Shown here one piece after another: positions 52,953 through 62,122 of a DNA stretch of 64,000 nt. The stretch comes from Treponema sp. GTDB lineage: Bacteria > Spirochaetota > Spirochaetia > Treponematales > Breznakiellaceae. Location: assembly GCA_009781475.1 (NCBI GenBank), contig WQYB01000004.1:19647-83646 (forward strand). The letters are read 5' to 3'. The position numbers and the translations under genes were made by a program. The notes below the pieces were generated by a model. That model was not told the origin of the DNA, made no database searches, and saw only the letters and a list, made by a program, of their open reading frames with translations. Numbering within the stretch: the first letter of the stretch is position 1; every line of letters begins with the position of its first letter.

Positions 52953-54533
52953 ATGTTTATTAAAATTTTCTTGCTTGTTTTGTTTTTTGCGGTGACAATC
53001 TTTGTCGGATTGTATTTCCGAAAAAGAGCGACAAACGTAAACGATTTCGTATTAGGCGGACGTAATGTTGGTATGTGGCTTACAGCATTCTCTTACGGCG
53101 CGACTTATTTTTCTGCCGTTGTATTTGTCGGTTTCGCAGGTCAATTCGGCTGGAGGTTCGGTAGTGCCGCTATATGGATTGGTCTTGGAAATGCGCTTAT
53201 TGGCTCTCTTATGGCATGGTTCATACTGGGAAGACGTACTCGTGTAATGACCCAACATTTAAAAAGCGCAACAATGCCGCAGTTCTTCGGCGAAAGATAT
53301 TTATCAACAGCTTTAAAGATCGGAGCGTCGGCTATTGTTTTTATCTTCCTCATTCCATATACAGCTTCATTATACAACGGGCTTGGACGTCTTTTTGAAA
53401 TGGCATTCGGCGTTCCTTTTGAATTTTGTATAATTGCCGTGGGAATCTTAACTGCAATCTTTGTTGTTGCAGGCGGATACTTCGCAACTGCAGTTAACGA
53501 TTGTATACAAGGTCTTGTTATGTTATTCGGTATTATGGCTGTAATAATTATTGCTTTAAATAGCCAAGGTGGTTTTGTAGAAGCAACAAAGACACTTTCA
53601 CAAATTGATGGAACAGCCTCCGCGGAAGGAGCATTTTCTGCTAACCCCGGTGTATTTACATCGCTATTGGGTCCTAACCCTATAAACCTGTTAGGTGTAG
53701 TAATTCTTACATCATTGGGCGTATGGGGACTTCCTCAGATGGTTGCTCGTTTTTATTCAATAAAGAGTGAAACAATGATAACCAAAGGCGCGGTTGTTTC
53801 TACTGTCTTTGCAGTTTTTGTTGCAGGCGGAAGTTATTTCCTTGGAAGTTTTGGACGCATATTTGCAACCAGTGCAGACGCTACTCTTGCAAGACCGGCA
53901 GGCGGTTTTGATTCTATCATCCCCGGTATTCTTGCTAGTTTTAACAGCGAAGCTATAATGGCTCTTATAATCGTACTTGTATTTGCAGCATCGATATCAA
54001 CATTATCTTCTTTGGTTATGGCTTCATCATCAACTTTAACATTGGACTTTTTAAAAGGTCATGTCATAAAAAATATGAACGACAAAAAACAATTGATTAT
54101 CATTCGTGCTTTAATTGTTGTATTTATTGCTTTGTCTTCATTCATTGCAATTTCTCAGTATAACAGCAGTATTAATTTTATTGCTCAGCTTATGGGAATT
54201 TCCTGGGGTGCTTTAGCAGGTGCATTTTTGGCTCCGTTCCTTTACGGACTTTACTGGAAACGTACGACAAAAACAGCCGTTTGGTGTAACTTTATTTTCA
54301 GCACATCGGTGATGATTTTGAATGTTGTTTTGCGAATGCTCAACAAATTTCCGGTTAACTTAAAGATTTTAGAATCACCAATAAACGCCGGGGCATTCTG
54401 TATGCTGGCTGGGTTAATAATCGTACCGCTTGTTAGTTTAATTACAAAAGCGCCTGAAAAGGCAGCAGTAGATAATTGCTTCTCTTGTTACGATCAGGAA
54501 GTAAGCGTAAAAGTCAAAAACGACTTAGGTTAA
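52953..54533 (+). CDS. Sodium:solute symporter (SSS/SLC5 family)
   Basis: 526 residues, about 13 hydrophobic segments. LGGRNVGMWLTAFSYGATYFSAVVFVG is the helix 1-2 region of the family, split here by the loop, and TAVNDCIQGLVMLFG is the conserved helix 5 motif DxxQGxxM; SISTLSSLVMASSSTLTLDF is the sodium-site helix 8. SSS proteins import sugars, amino acids, acetate or vitamins with sodium. The substrate cannot be told. It is divergent from iorA and has its own promoter. The C-terminus ends with a Cys-containing tail (CFSCYDQE). Confidence 0.87.
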   Translation: MFIKIFLLVLFFAVTIFVGLYFRKRATNVNDFVLGGRNVGMWLTAFSYGATYFSAVVFVGFAGQFGWRFGSAAIWIGLGNALIGSLMAWFILGRRTRVMTQHLKSATMPQFFGERYLSTALKIGASAIVFIFLIPYTASLYNGLGRLFEMAFGVPFEFCIIAVGILTAIFVVAGGYFATAVNDCIQGLVMLFGIMAVIIIALNSQGGFVEATKTLSQIDGTASAEGAFSANPGVFTSLLGPNPINLLGVVILTSLGVWGLPQMVARFYSIKSETMITKGAVVSTVFAVFVAGGSYFLGSFGRIFATSADATLARPAGGFDSIIPGILASFNSEAIMALIIVLVFAASISTLSSLVMASSSTLTLDFLKGHVIKNMNDKKQLIIIRALIVVFIALSSFIAISQYNSSINFIAQLMGISWGALAGAFLAPFLYGLYWKRTTKTAVWCNFIFSTSVMILNVVLRMLNKFPVNLKILESPINAGAFCMLAGLIIVPLVSLITKAPEKAAVDNCFSCYDQEVSVKVKNDLG

Positions 54534-54548
54534 TTCGTCAAAAGATTT

Positions 54549-54626
54549 AACACGGAGTCACGGGGACACGGAGTTCACGGAGAAGATTTGAAGTAAAATC
54601 TCCGTGCCTTTGTGCCTTCGTGTGAG
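54549..54626. repeat. CACGGAG-family paired repeat (long stem-loop)
   Basis: The left arm (54549-54582) begins AACACGGAGTCACGGGGACA; the right arm (54599-54626) is its inverted relative, TCTCCGTGCCTTTGTGCCTT and onward. It lies between convergent SSS and efp genes, a position where it could also terminate transcription. Confidence 0.8.
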
Positions 54627-54644
54627 AAAATTCTGTATAAATTT

Positions 54645-55208
54645 CTAGTTATTAACCCTTTCGACATATTCCATGGTTTCGGTGTTAACAAGTATTCTTT
54701 CGTCTTGTTTAATAAAAAGCGGTACACGCACAGTTAAACCTGTTTCGGTTTTTATAGGTTTTGTAGCTCCTGTCGCTGTATCGCCTTTTATATAGTTTTC
54801 ACTTTCGGCAACTGTAAATACAACTTTTGTAGGAATTTGAATATCAATAATTTTTCCTTCCCAGATTATAATCTGATAGGAATTACCTTCCTGAAGATAT
54901 AGTTTTTTATCCGGGTTTTCATTTATGGGTACTTCGTACTGATCAAAAGATTCATTGTCCATAAAATTATAATTATCCTGGTCAGAATATTGATATTGAG
55001 CATTGCGGATTTCTACCTGCGCATCTTCAACTTCCTGCTGGGTAGGTATGGTAAGACTGAGTACCGAACCGTCTTTTATACTTTTCATTTTTATTCTGGC
55101 AACCGCAGTACCCTTGCCCGGTGTATGAAATTCCCTGTCAACAACCAAATAAGGCTGTCCTTTTTGTAAAAGACAGGTTCCTTTAACTATATCTCCGCCA
55201 CGAATCAT
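54645..55208 (-). CDS. efp: Elongation factor P
   Basis: 187 residues, normal length. It enters the ribosomal E site to relieve stalling at poly-proline. The three OB-like domains begin IRGGDIVKGTCLLQKGQPYLV. The modification loop reads HTPGKGTAVAR, with Lys at the tip, which suggests beta-lysylation by EpmA-like enzymes (not in this window) rather than the Arg rhamnosylation type. The closing domain has GLTVRVPLFIKQDERILVNT. GAGGAT precedes the ATG. It is divergent from the PAP2-like gene. Confidence 0.95.
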   Translation of the reverse strand: MIRGGDIVKGTCLLQKGQPYLVVDREFHTPGKGTAVARIKMKSIKDGSVLSLTIPTQQEVEDAQVEIRNAQYQYSDQDNYNFMDNESFDQYEVPINENPDKKLYLQEGNSYQIIIWEGKIIDIQIPTKVVFTVAESENYIKGDTATGATKPIKTETGLTVRVPLFIKQDERILVNTETMEYVERVNN

Positions 55209-55277
55209 ATTTTATCCTCATTTTTATTTTTTCATATAAAGTTTAACAAAAAAAAAGAATATTGAAAAGAGGTTTAA

Positions 55278-56267
55278 ATGCAATTAATCACTAGTAAAAT
55301 CTTTAAATTACTGGTATTGTTTTATATAGAAATGAATAACGAAAGCGTTTACAGCGAATCAACTGTCTTTGCGTTTAAAAAAACAATATTTTCACCATTT
55401 CTGCGCCCTGCGTTTTATAAGGTAATGTATTCTATATTTTATAATTTTTTCTTCAGGCAGCATGTTTCTGCGTTTTTACCGGGAAGAATCCCTGTTACAG
55501 AAGTCGATCATCCATTAGATGAAAAGATTCCGTTTCGTCCTTCATGGATTAAGATATATATTGATTTTACTCAATTTTGGATAAGAATGATTTCTTTTTT
55601 TATCCGTCATTATAAAAGAAAAGCGCTTGTTCCCATAAAGGATTTTATTTTGTCGATGTCGGATTTATACGCTTTTGCGGCAAAGGTATATACAAAAAAT
55701 TGTTCCACAACAGACAGGCCGTTTTATATAGGCCGATTTCGTTTTTTTGTAATTCATTTGCTTGACCCGCATTTATACTGTATTCCTAGCCTTCATGTTA
55801 TGGTAGTTATTCATACTTATCTGCAGTTTACCGTTATAGCAAAAAAACTTGGAGAAGAAAAAAAATTAAAAGAGCAATTGGCAGAAATGAAACAGGGTGC
55901 TGCCGCTATAACAAACGCTATTCTTTTTGTAAAACAACACAGCGTTAATTGCATACCTGCAGCTCTTTATGCAATGACACGTTTTAACCCTGAGTTTTTC
56001 CCGCCTAAAGAAGCTGAAAAGTTTGCGTGTATGTTACTTTCATCTGCTCCAAAAACTAAAGATGAAAAAAAAATAAAAAATCCTGTACATCCATGTTCCG
56101 CTCCGGATATTGAAATTACGGATTCTGATCAAACACTTATAAAGGCGCATATATTGCAATTGTATTATGATTTTTATGAAGATGGAAAAATTGCAAAAAA
56201 CTGGTATGATCCATTGATGGAATTTCTTAAATCCTGCGATGATGAAAATAATAATATCCATAATTAG
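55278..56267 (+). CDS. PAP2-superfamily-like membrane protein
   Basis: 329 residues with hydrophobic segments near 45-60, 92-110, 155-165 and 172-190. Three pieces match the phosphatidic-acid-phosphatase (PAP2) pattern: DEKIPFRPSW (residues 81-90), CIPSLHVMVV (PSxH, His173) and VKQHSVNCIPAA (His221). In active members of this type the last motif is KQHxxxD; the Asp position here is Cys225. The family removes phosphate from, or transfers it between, membrane lipids. The C-terminal 80 residues are soluble and helical. AGAGG precedes the ATG, and the gene lies 2 nt before the pseudouridine synthase. The assignment is tentative. Confidence 0.5.
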   Translation: MQLITSKIFKLLVLFYIEMNNESVYSESTVFAFKKTIFSPFLRPAFYKVMYSIFYNFFFRQHVSAFLPGRIPVTEVDHPLDEKIPFRPSWIKIYIDFTQFWIRMISFFIRHYKRKALVPIKDFILSMSDLYAFAAKVYTKNCSTTDRPFYIGRFRFFVIHLLDPHLYCIPSLHVMVVIHTYLQFTVIAKKLGEEKKLKEQLAEMKQGAAAITNAILFVKQHSVNCIPAALYAMTRFNPEFFPPKEAEKFACMLLSSAPKTKDEKKIKNPVHPCSAPDIEITDSDQTLIKAHILQLYYDFYEDGKIAKNWYDPLMEFLKSCDDENNNIHN

Positions 56268-56269
56268 AT

Positions 56270-56977
56270 ATGGAATTAATTAAAAATCGTATACTTTATC
56301 AAAGCGAAGTTTGTATTGTAATAAACAAACTAAAAGGCGAAGCTGCACAAGCTGCCAAAGCAGCGCAAGGTACTAAAGAAAGCATTAGCAATCTGCCAAA
56401 AGAACTTGCGAAATTATTAAACATAAAAAGAGATTTAATTCAGCCTGCGCACAGAATCGATGTTCCCGTAACAGGATGTGTTTTATTTGCATTAACAAAA
56501 CAGACCCAAGTATTTTTGTATAATGCTTTTGCAGATAAAAAAAATAACCCCATCAAAAAAAAGTATTGGGCAATTGTAGAAAAACCGGATGTAATGCCAG
56601 CACAAAATGCGCAAATAGTTCACTGGATAGAAACAAATGTAAAAATAAATAAATCTTTTGTATATGATACAGAAAGTAAAAACAGAAAAAAAGCAGTTTT
56701 AAATTATAAAATTATCGCAGAAGGTACAAATTATTTATTTTTGGAAGTAGAATTATTTTCCGGCAGGCATCATCAAATAAGAGCACAATTAGCTGCAATT
56801 GGTTTGTTTATAAAAGGTGATGTTAAATACGGAGCCAGACGTGGCGAAAAAGAGGGCGGTATAAGACTGCATGCGAGATACTTGTCATTTCCAGATCCAT
56901 TAAACCCAAACGAAAAAATTACTATCACAGCCGATCCGCCGCAAATAGATAATCTTTGGAAAGAATTCTTAAAATAA
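56270..56977 (+). CDS. RluA-family RNA pseudouridine synthase
   Basis: 235 residues. Converts uridine to pseudouridine in rRNA or tRNA. The catalytic Asp is in PAHRIDVPVTGCVLFAL (canonical HRLDxxTSG), preceded by VCIVINKLKG; KKKYWAIVEK and GRHHQIRAQLAAIGLFIKGD are the further conserved motifs. No S4 domain precedes it, so it belongs with short RluA/TruC-like members. Target site unknown. It starts 2 nt after the preceding stop and is followed by a CACGGAG stem-loop. Confidence 0.9.
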   Translation: MELIKNRILYQSEVCIVINKLKGEAAQAAKAAQGTKESISNLPKELAKLLNIKRDLIQPAHRIDVPVTGCVLFALTKQTQVFLYNAFADKKNNPIKKKYWAIVEKPDVMPAQNAQIVHWIETNVKINKSFVYDTESKNRKKAVLNYKIIAEGTNYLFLEVELFSGRHHQIRAQLAAIGLFIKGDVKYGARRGEKEGGIRLHARYLSFPDPLNPNEKITITADPPQIDNLWKEFLK

Positions 56978-56980
56978 TTT

Positions 56981-57060
56981 ACCACGGAGTACACGGAGTT
57001 TCACGGATAAGATAGTATTTTAGTACCAAAACCTGCGTGTTTTTCCGTGTCCCCTGTGGT
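56981..57060. repeat. CACGGAG-family paired repeat (long stem-loop)
   Basis: The left arm starts ACCACGGAGTACACGGAG at 56981; the right arm (57034-57060) ends TTCCGTGTCCCCTGTGGT. It lies between the convergent pseudouridine synthase and GH3 genes. Confidence 0.85.
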
Positions 57061-57062
57061 TA

Positions 57063-58244
57063 TTAAAATTCAATTAGACCCATTTTAAGTTTTTCATAGA
57101 CAATTCTTTGAACAGCATCAGCTAATCTTTCACGTGAAAGTGTACCGTCTTGCAGCGCATTTAAAATCGCTTGATGAGTAGTTCTTAAATGTGCAGGCCA
57201 AACAAGTATCATGTCAGATCCTGCCGCAATGGAACTTACCGCGGCATCTTCTGGTTTTTGACTTCCTGCGGCTGCCATTATAAAATCATCGCTTATAATA
57301 ATACCGTCAAAACCAAGTTCATCTCGCAGCCAGTCTTTCATAACTACAGAAGACAAACTTGCAATTTTACTGTCAATAACAGGTGTTAAAGTATGAGCTG
57401 CCATTATAGCTCTTGCTCCATTATTAATAAGGAGCGAAAAAGGAGATACCAGTTTATCCAAAGCAGGTTTGTCCCAATTTAATACCGAAGCAGAGTAGTG
57501 CGGATCAGTTCCTGCGCTTCCCGGGAAATGCTTTACAACGCAAATAATACCTGCTCTTTCCATCCCTTGAATAAAAGCAAGAGCGGCTTGAAAAGTAAAT
57601 AAAGGATCGGGACCATAAGAGCGGCTTGCCATGAAAACACGATTTTCATCAATAAGATACTCAGCAACCGGCGCGAAGTTCATATTTATTCCCAAAATAT
57701 TAATGTCTTGCGCGGATTTAAAACTGTCGTTTTTTATTTTTTCTAAAGCTGTTTCTCTTCCTTCTTCGAGAAAAATATCCCAATATGATACTGCAGCAGG
57801 AAGTGTTGTTATATCGCGGCTAAATCTGTTTACACTTCCGCCTTCATGATCAACTGCCATAAAAGGTTTAATACCGGATTTTTCAGAAATTAAAATTGAA
57901 ATTTCTGCAAGAAAGCTGCGGATTGTACTGTTATTAACGCTTAAATTATACCTGAATAGCATAATTCCGCCGGCAGGAATTTCAGTAAGTAAATCAATAG
58001 AATTAAGAGGCAGGGTTTCTCTTCCGTCAACACCGCTTATAAGCACTTGAGCCGCCAGGAGCCTTTCATCCATCAAAGAAACAATTTCTGCAGCCCTCTC
58101 TTTTAAAGGATCGATATAGTTTTCTGTTTCGATGTTATTAACCTTAAGATTATCCGGGTTAACCAAATTATTATTTAAACAGGATAATAAATGAAAAACA
58201 AAGAGAAAAATCGTTATTTTTACCACGAATCCTATAATTCTCAT
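57063..58244 (-). CDS. nagZ: Glycoside hydrolase family 3 lipoprotein, beta-N-acetylhexosaminidase-like
   Basis: 393 residues. The N-terminus has a lipoprotein signal ending in HLLSC (lipobox, Cys near residue 22), so it is membrane-anchored, unlike cytoplasmic NagZ of E. coli. GH3 motifs: FMAVDHEGGSVNRFSRD, VKHFPGSAGTDPHYS (canonical KHFPGHGDTxxDSH, with the Asp-x-His pair kept) and the nucleophile Asp in ISDDFIMAAA. It cleaves N-acetylglucosaminyl residues, probably during peptidoglycan recycling. The ATG has TAAAAT 7 nt upstream and no Shine-Dalgarno. It is divergent from the OadB-type gene. Confidence 0.85.
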   Translation of the reverse strand: MRIIGFVVKITIFLFVFHLLSCLNNNLVNPDNLKVNNIETENYIDPLKERAAEIVSLMDERLLAAQVLISGVDGRETLPLNSIDLLTEIPAGGIMLFRYNLSVNNSTIRSFLAEISILISEKSGIKPFMAVDHEGGSVNRFSRDITTLPAAVSYWDIFLEEGRETALEKIKNDSFKSAQDINILGINMNFAPVAEYLIDENRVFMASRSYGPDPLFTFQAALAFIQGMERAGIICVVKHFPGSAGTDPHYSASVLNWDKPALDKLVSPFSLLINNGARAIMAAHTLTPVIDSKIASLSSVVMKDWLRDELGFDGIIISDDFIMAAAGSQKPEDAAVSSIAAGSDMILVWPAHLRTTHQAILNALQDGTLSRERLADAVQRIVYEKLKMGLIEF

Positions 58245-58251
58245 ATTGACT

Positions 58252-58279
58252 ATTTTATACCATTAGTGTAATTTATCAA
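58252..58279 (-). promoter_or_regulatory. GH3 gene promoter, leaderless arrangement
   Basis: Minus strand: TTGATA at 58279-58274, 16-nt spacer, TAAAAT at 58257-58252, then AGTCAAT (7 nt) to the ATG at 58244. Confidence 0.55.
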
Positions 58280-58307
58280 ATAGTTACTATAAAAAAGGAG
58301 AAGGAAA

Positions 58308-59519
58308 ATGCTTACTTTTTTTGAAAATGTAGTTTCAACTTTTGGCATACTGAACATGACAATGGGGCAGGGTATTATGATCCTTATCAGCTTGTTGTTT
58401 GTTTATCTTGCGACTGTTAAAAAATATGAACCGCTTTTATTACTTCCGCTGGCTTTCGGTATATTGATTGCAAACCTTCCGGTTGTAGGTCTTAATGCCT
58501 ATCATGAGTATCAGACTGCTTTTAAAGAAATTGGTACTTATGACAGTGAAGGCGTAAAATGGCTGCCGGGTCTTATGAACTTTCTTTACAGCGGTATCCG
58601 AATGGTCATTTATCCGCCTCTGGTTTTCCTTTGCCTTGGCACTATGACGGATTTTAGCCCATTAATCGCCTCTCCAAAAAGCGCTATTATCGGTTTGGGC
58701 GGTCAGCTTGGTATATTTATTGCATTTGCAGCTTCTTATTTTATTGGAAATTTCTTAAGCCCGTTTATTCCCGGATTTGATGGTTTTAGTTTACCTGATG
58801 CAGCAGCTATCGGTATTATAGGAAGTTCAGACGGTCCGACTGCTATTTTTGCGGCGACACGTCTTGCACCCGAATTACTGCCTGCAATAGCAATCGCTGC
58901 ATTTTCATATATGGCGTTAGTTCCTTTTATTCAACCGCCGATTATGAGGCTTTTAACTACAAAAAAAGAACGTGTTATTGTTATGCCGGAACCTAAAAAA
59001 GTTACGCAAAAACAAAAAATACTTTTTCCGATTATTTTAACAATTCTTACTCTTCTTTTAGTTCCTGCGGCAGGCGCTTTAATATCGATGCTTATGCTTG
59101 GAAACTTAATAAGGGAAAGCGGTGTAGCAGATCGTTATGTAAAAGCGTTTCAAAATGATCTTTTAAGTATTCTTACATTTTTAGTCGCGTTAAGCATCGG
59201 TTCATCTGCAACTGCAGATCGATTTTTAACTCCTCAAACATTGATAATAATTTCGTGCGGTTTACTTGCATTTGCTTTTGGAACAGTGGGCGGCATTCTT
59301 ACTGCAAAACTTCTTTGTGTAATTACCAAAGGAAAAGTTAACCCGCTTATTGGTAATTCAGGTGTTTCAGCAATGCCGATGGCAGCGCGTATTTCACAAA
59401 AACTGGGACAACAGTACAATCCTGATAATCATCTTTTAATGCATGCAATGGGTCCGATTGTTTCAAGTACAATTGGTTCTGCAATTGTTGCAGGTGTTTT
59501 TATATCGTACTTCTTGTAG
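58308..59519 (+). CDS. oadB: Sodium-pumping decarboxylase beta subunit (OadB/GcdB type)
   Basis: 403 residues with about nine or ten hydrophobic segments. The family sodium-site regions are clear: GIIGSSDGPTAIFAATRLAP, FSYMALVPFIQPPIMRLL, and NSGVSAMPMAARISQKLG near the C-terminus, with MHAMGPIVSSTIGSAIVAG at the end. The subunit couples decarboxylation of carboxybiotin to sodium export for oxaloacetate, methylmalonyl-CoA or glutaconyl-CoA decarboxylases. No alpha, gamma or biotin-carrier gene is in the window, so the complex partner is unknown. GAGAAGGAAA precedes the ATG. The stop lies 3 nt from the convergent EF-G gene. Confidence 0.9.
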   Translation: MLTFFENVVSTFGILNMTMGQGIMILISLLFVYLATVKKYEPLLLLPLAFGILIANLPVVGLNAYHEYQTAFKEIGTYDSEGVKWLPGLMNFLYSGIRMVIYPPLVFLCLGTMTDFSPLIASPKSAIIGLGGQLGIFIAFAASYFIGNFLSPFIPGFDGFSLPDAAAIGIIGSSDGPTAIFAATRLAPELLPAIAIAAFSYMALVPFIQPPIMRLLTTKKERVIVMPEPKKVTQKQKILFPIILTILTLLLVPAAGALISMLMLGNLIRESGVADRYVKAFQNDLLSILTFLVALSIGSSATADRFLTPQTLIIISCGLLAFAFGTVGGILTAKLLCVITKGKVNPLIGNSGVSAMPMAARISQKLGQQYNPDNHLLMHAMGPIVSSTIGSAIVAGVFISYFL

Positions 59520-59522
59520 GAT

Positions 59523-61550
59523 TTAACGTTCGGATTTTTTCTCGAAGTGTGAAAACTCTAAACTAAAGCCGGCTCTACCCTGGGAGACACTGCGAAGGCT
59601 TGTCATAAAGCCGAACATTTTTTCCATTGGAGCCTGGGCTTTTACTTCGTCTATATCAACTTTTGAGTTCATACTTTGTATTTGTCCGCCTCTTTGCGTT
59701 ACAAGGCTCATAACTTCACCTACATACTCATGCGGGCAAACAAGATCAACTGCCATGATAGGTTCAAGTAATATTGGATTAGCGTTTGAACAAGCTGCGT
59801 CAAATGCCATGCTGGCGCACGCTTCAAAGGCGAATTCAGTTGCGGTTAGTTCTGAATATTGAACATCTATAACAGTAACAGTTATATCAATACATGGATA
59901 ACCCATTACAATGCCGGAAGAAAATGAACCCGTAATACCTCTTTCAATTGCTTCAAGTATTTCAGCAGGGATTTGTGTTTTTGAAGAAGCAGCATATATA
60001 TATTTATTGCCGCTTCCGCGTTTTGCAGGTTCTGTACGTAAAGTAATTTTTGCTGTATTTTCTTTTCCTGCTATGATTTTAGAAAAACTTTCGCTGTGTT
60101 CGTTTGACTTGCTGATCGATTCACGGTATGTAACCTGCGGGTTTCCAACTTTTGCGCCAAGTTTAAATTCTTTTAATAAACGAGTAACTAGAACATCCAG
60201 ATGAAGTTCGCCCATGCCGGAAATTATTAATTGTCCTGTTTCTTCATTATCTTTTACAGTAAAAGTAGGATCTTCTTTGCCAAGAATTTCCAAAATGTCT
60301 TTTAATTTATCCTGATCGGAAATTGTTTTTGGTTCTATCGAGATGGAAATAACAGGCTCCGGGAATTGCATTTTTTCAAGAAGGACAGGGTATCCTTCGC
60401 TGCCTATTGTATCTCCTGTTTGAGCGAGCTTCATGCCGATTATAACGCCGATATCACCTGCTTGCAGGCTGTCTACAGGGTCAGATTTATTTGAATGCAT
60501 TCTTAATATTCTGTTTGCTCTTTCACGTTTTTTCTTTCCAACATTGTAAACAGAAGTACCTGATTTAAATGAACCGGAATACATTCTTACATAACAAAGA
60601 CTTCCTGCTTCACGATCATTTTGAATTTTAAAAACTAAGCCAAGCGGCTGACCGTCAGGATCGCAAGGGATACCTATGTCTTCTTCTTTTTTTAAATTAT
60701 GTCCGATTGCATTTTCTCTTTCCGCAGGAGAAGGAAGATAATCAATTATAGCGTCGATTACAGGTTGTACGCCAAGATTACGCCGGGATGCTCCTGCAAA
60801 CATCGGAAGAATCTGGCGTTTTAATACAGCTTTACGAAGTTCGCTTCGGATAAGAGAGGCTTCGATTTCATCACCTGTCAGGTATTTTTCTGTTATTAAA
60901 TCTGATATTCCAGATAATGAATCAATTAATTTTTCCCGCCATAGTTTTGCATTTTCTTCATAGGCTGCGGATATTTCTGATGATTGCATTTCTTCACCGT
61001 TATTTATCCAACGCAGTTCTTTCATATTTATTAAATCTATAACACCTTCAAATGAACTTTCTTTTCCTATAGGAATTTGAAGCGCTACGGTATTTATTTT
61101 TAATTTATTTTTTACATCATCAAGAACAAAGAAAAAATCAGCTCCTAATCTGTCCATCTTGTTTATAAAACCGACACATGGAACATTGTATTTTTGCGCT
61201 TGTCTCCAGACTGTTTCGGTTTGCGGTTCTACACCTCGCACAGCGTCAAAAAGCGTAATTGCTCCGTCTAGGACACGAAGGGATCTTTCTACTTCGGCAG
61301 TAAAATCAACATGCCCCGGGGTATCTATAATATTGATTTGATGGTCTTTCCAGTAAGTGGTAGTAGCAGCGCTTTGAATGGTAATTCCGCGTTCTTGCTC
61401 CTGTTCCATCCAGTCCATTATCGCTTCGCCGTCATCAACTTCCCCAATTCTATGACTTTTACCTGTATAAAAAAGAATTCTTTCTGTGGTTGTAGTCTTT
61501 CCGGCATCAATATGAGCCATTATTCCGATATTACGCATTTTTGACAGCAT
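59523..61550 (-). CDS. fusA: Elongation factor G paralogue
   Basis: 675 residues (typical EF-G 690-700). GTPase motifs: [16 protein letters not shown] (G1), [10 protein letters not shown] (G2), DTPGHVDF (G3), NKMD (G4). Domains II-V follow, with domain IV around residues 460-580 and the closing [20 protein letters not shown]. It drives tRNA-mRNA translocation or ribosome recycling. Spirochaetes generally carry two EF-G genes with divided roles; which one this is cannot be decided here. The start at 61550 has TAAAAT 6 nt upstream and no Shine-Dalgarno; an ATG four codons later is an alternative. Confidence 0.93.
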   Translation of the reverse strand: MLSKMRNIGIMAHIDAGKTTTTERILFYTGKSHRIGEVDDGEAIMDWMEQEQERGITIQSAATTTYWKDHQINIIDTPGHVDFTAEVERSLRVLDGAITLFDAVRGVEPQTETVWRQAQKYNVPCVGFINKMDRLGADFFFVLDDVKNKLKINTVALQIPIGKESSFEGVIDLINMKELRWINNGEEMQSSEISAAYEENAKLWREKLIDSLSGISDLITEKYLTGDEIEASLIRSELRKAVLKRQILPMFAGASRRNLGVQPVIDAIIDYLPSPAERENAIGHNLKKEEDIGIPCDPDGQPLGLVFKIQNDREAGSLCYVRMYSGSFKSGTSVYNVGKKKRERANRILRMHSNKSDPVDSLQAGDIGVIIGMKLAQTGDTIGSEGYPVLLEKMQFPEPVISISIEPKTISDQDKLKDILEILGKEDPTFTVKDNEETGQLIISGMGELHLDVLVTRLLKEFKLGAKVGNPQVTYRESISKSNEHSESFSKIIAGKENTAKITLRTEPAKRGSGNKYIYAASSKTQIPAEILEAIERGITGSFSSGIVMGYPCIDITVTVIDVQYSELTATEFAFEACASMAFDAACSNANPILLEPIMAVDLVCPHEYVGEVMSLVTQRGGQIQSMNSKVDIDEVKAQAPMEKMFGFMTSLRSVSQGRAGFSLEFSHFEKKSER

Positions 61551-61556
61551 TTTAAT

Positions 61557-61585
61557 ATTTTAAAGAAGATTGAGTATAAGATCAA
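61557..61585 (-). promoter_or_regulatory. EF-G promoter, leaderless arrangement
   Basis: Minus strand: TTGATC at 61585-61580, 17-nt spacer, TAAAAT at 61562-61557, then ATTAAA (6 nt) to the ATG. Confidence 0.55.
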
Positions 61586-61598
61586 TGGTTTAAAGAAG

Positions 61599-61698
61599 AA
61601 TTATTCTTAAAACTCCTAAAGGTGACCTGCAAAAATCCTTGCCAGCTCAGGATGGCAGAAATCTTGACATTACTTTATAGCTCATCCAGCAATTCGTT
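61599..61698. repeat. 100-bp direct repeat, copy 1
   Basis: Runs from AATTATTC to CAGCAATTCGTT and is identical to 63707-63806 except for two bases. Internally, ATCCTTGCCAGCTCAGGAT can fold into a short hairpin with one bulged base. The two copies bracket the accessory islet. Confidence 0.9.
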
Positions 61699-62067
61699 GT
61701 GGTTAATTGTATTATACAAATTATTACTTTATTTTTATATTGTTAAGTGCTGGATAAACTAAAATATCTGTTTTGAAAAGCAGCCATATGTCGCTGTCAA
61801 GTTTTTTCGCTGTTCATCTTATGATGATTTTTCTAGCGAACTACATTATTAATAGCATACCATGACAGCTAACGATATTATATAAACATGTATTAAACGA
61901 AATGACGTCTACGTGTATTTTCGCTCATACCTTTTAAGAGTTTATTTGTTTTTCTTGTTGATCTTATTTATAACCTAAAAATTAGTTCTATATTAATTAT
62001 ATTATAATAATATTAGTTTATTTATAACTATATTTATATATAGTGTATATTTAACTAACTTACTTGT
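61699..62067. other. AT-rich stretch without a recognisable gene
   Basis: No coding frame of note, no tRNA and no homology I recognise. The last 150 bases before the orphan gene are almost pure A and T and may hold its promoter; several near-matches to TATAAT occur, so I cannot choose one. Confidence 0.4.
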
Positions 62068-62104
62068 TTTTATATTTTATTTATATTATAAATAAAATAT
62101 AAAA
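62068..62104. promoter_or_regulatory. 37-nt perfect palindrome before the orphan gene
   Basis: TTTTATATTTTATTTATA, one central T at 62086, then its exact reverse complement. It ends 6 nt before the AAGGAG ribosome-binding site (62111-62116). It may be an operator or an RNA hairpin in the leader. Confidence 0.6.
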
Positions 62105-62122
62105 GTAAAAAAGGAGATTAAT

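Noticed and set aside
58222..58235. Further CACGAACC repeat in the GH3 gene
   Set aside because: The similarity is short and lies inside the signal-peptide coding region, so it is probably chance.
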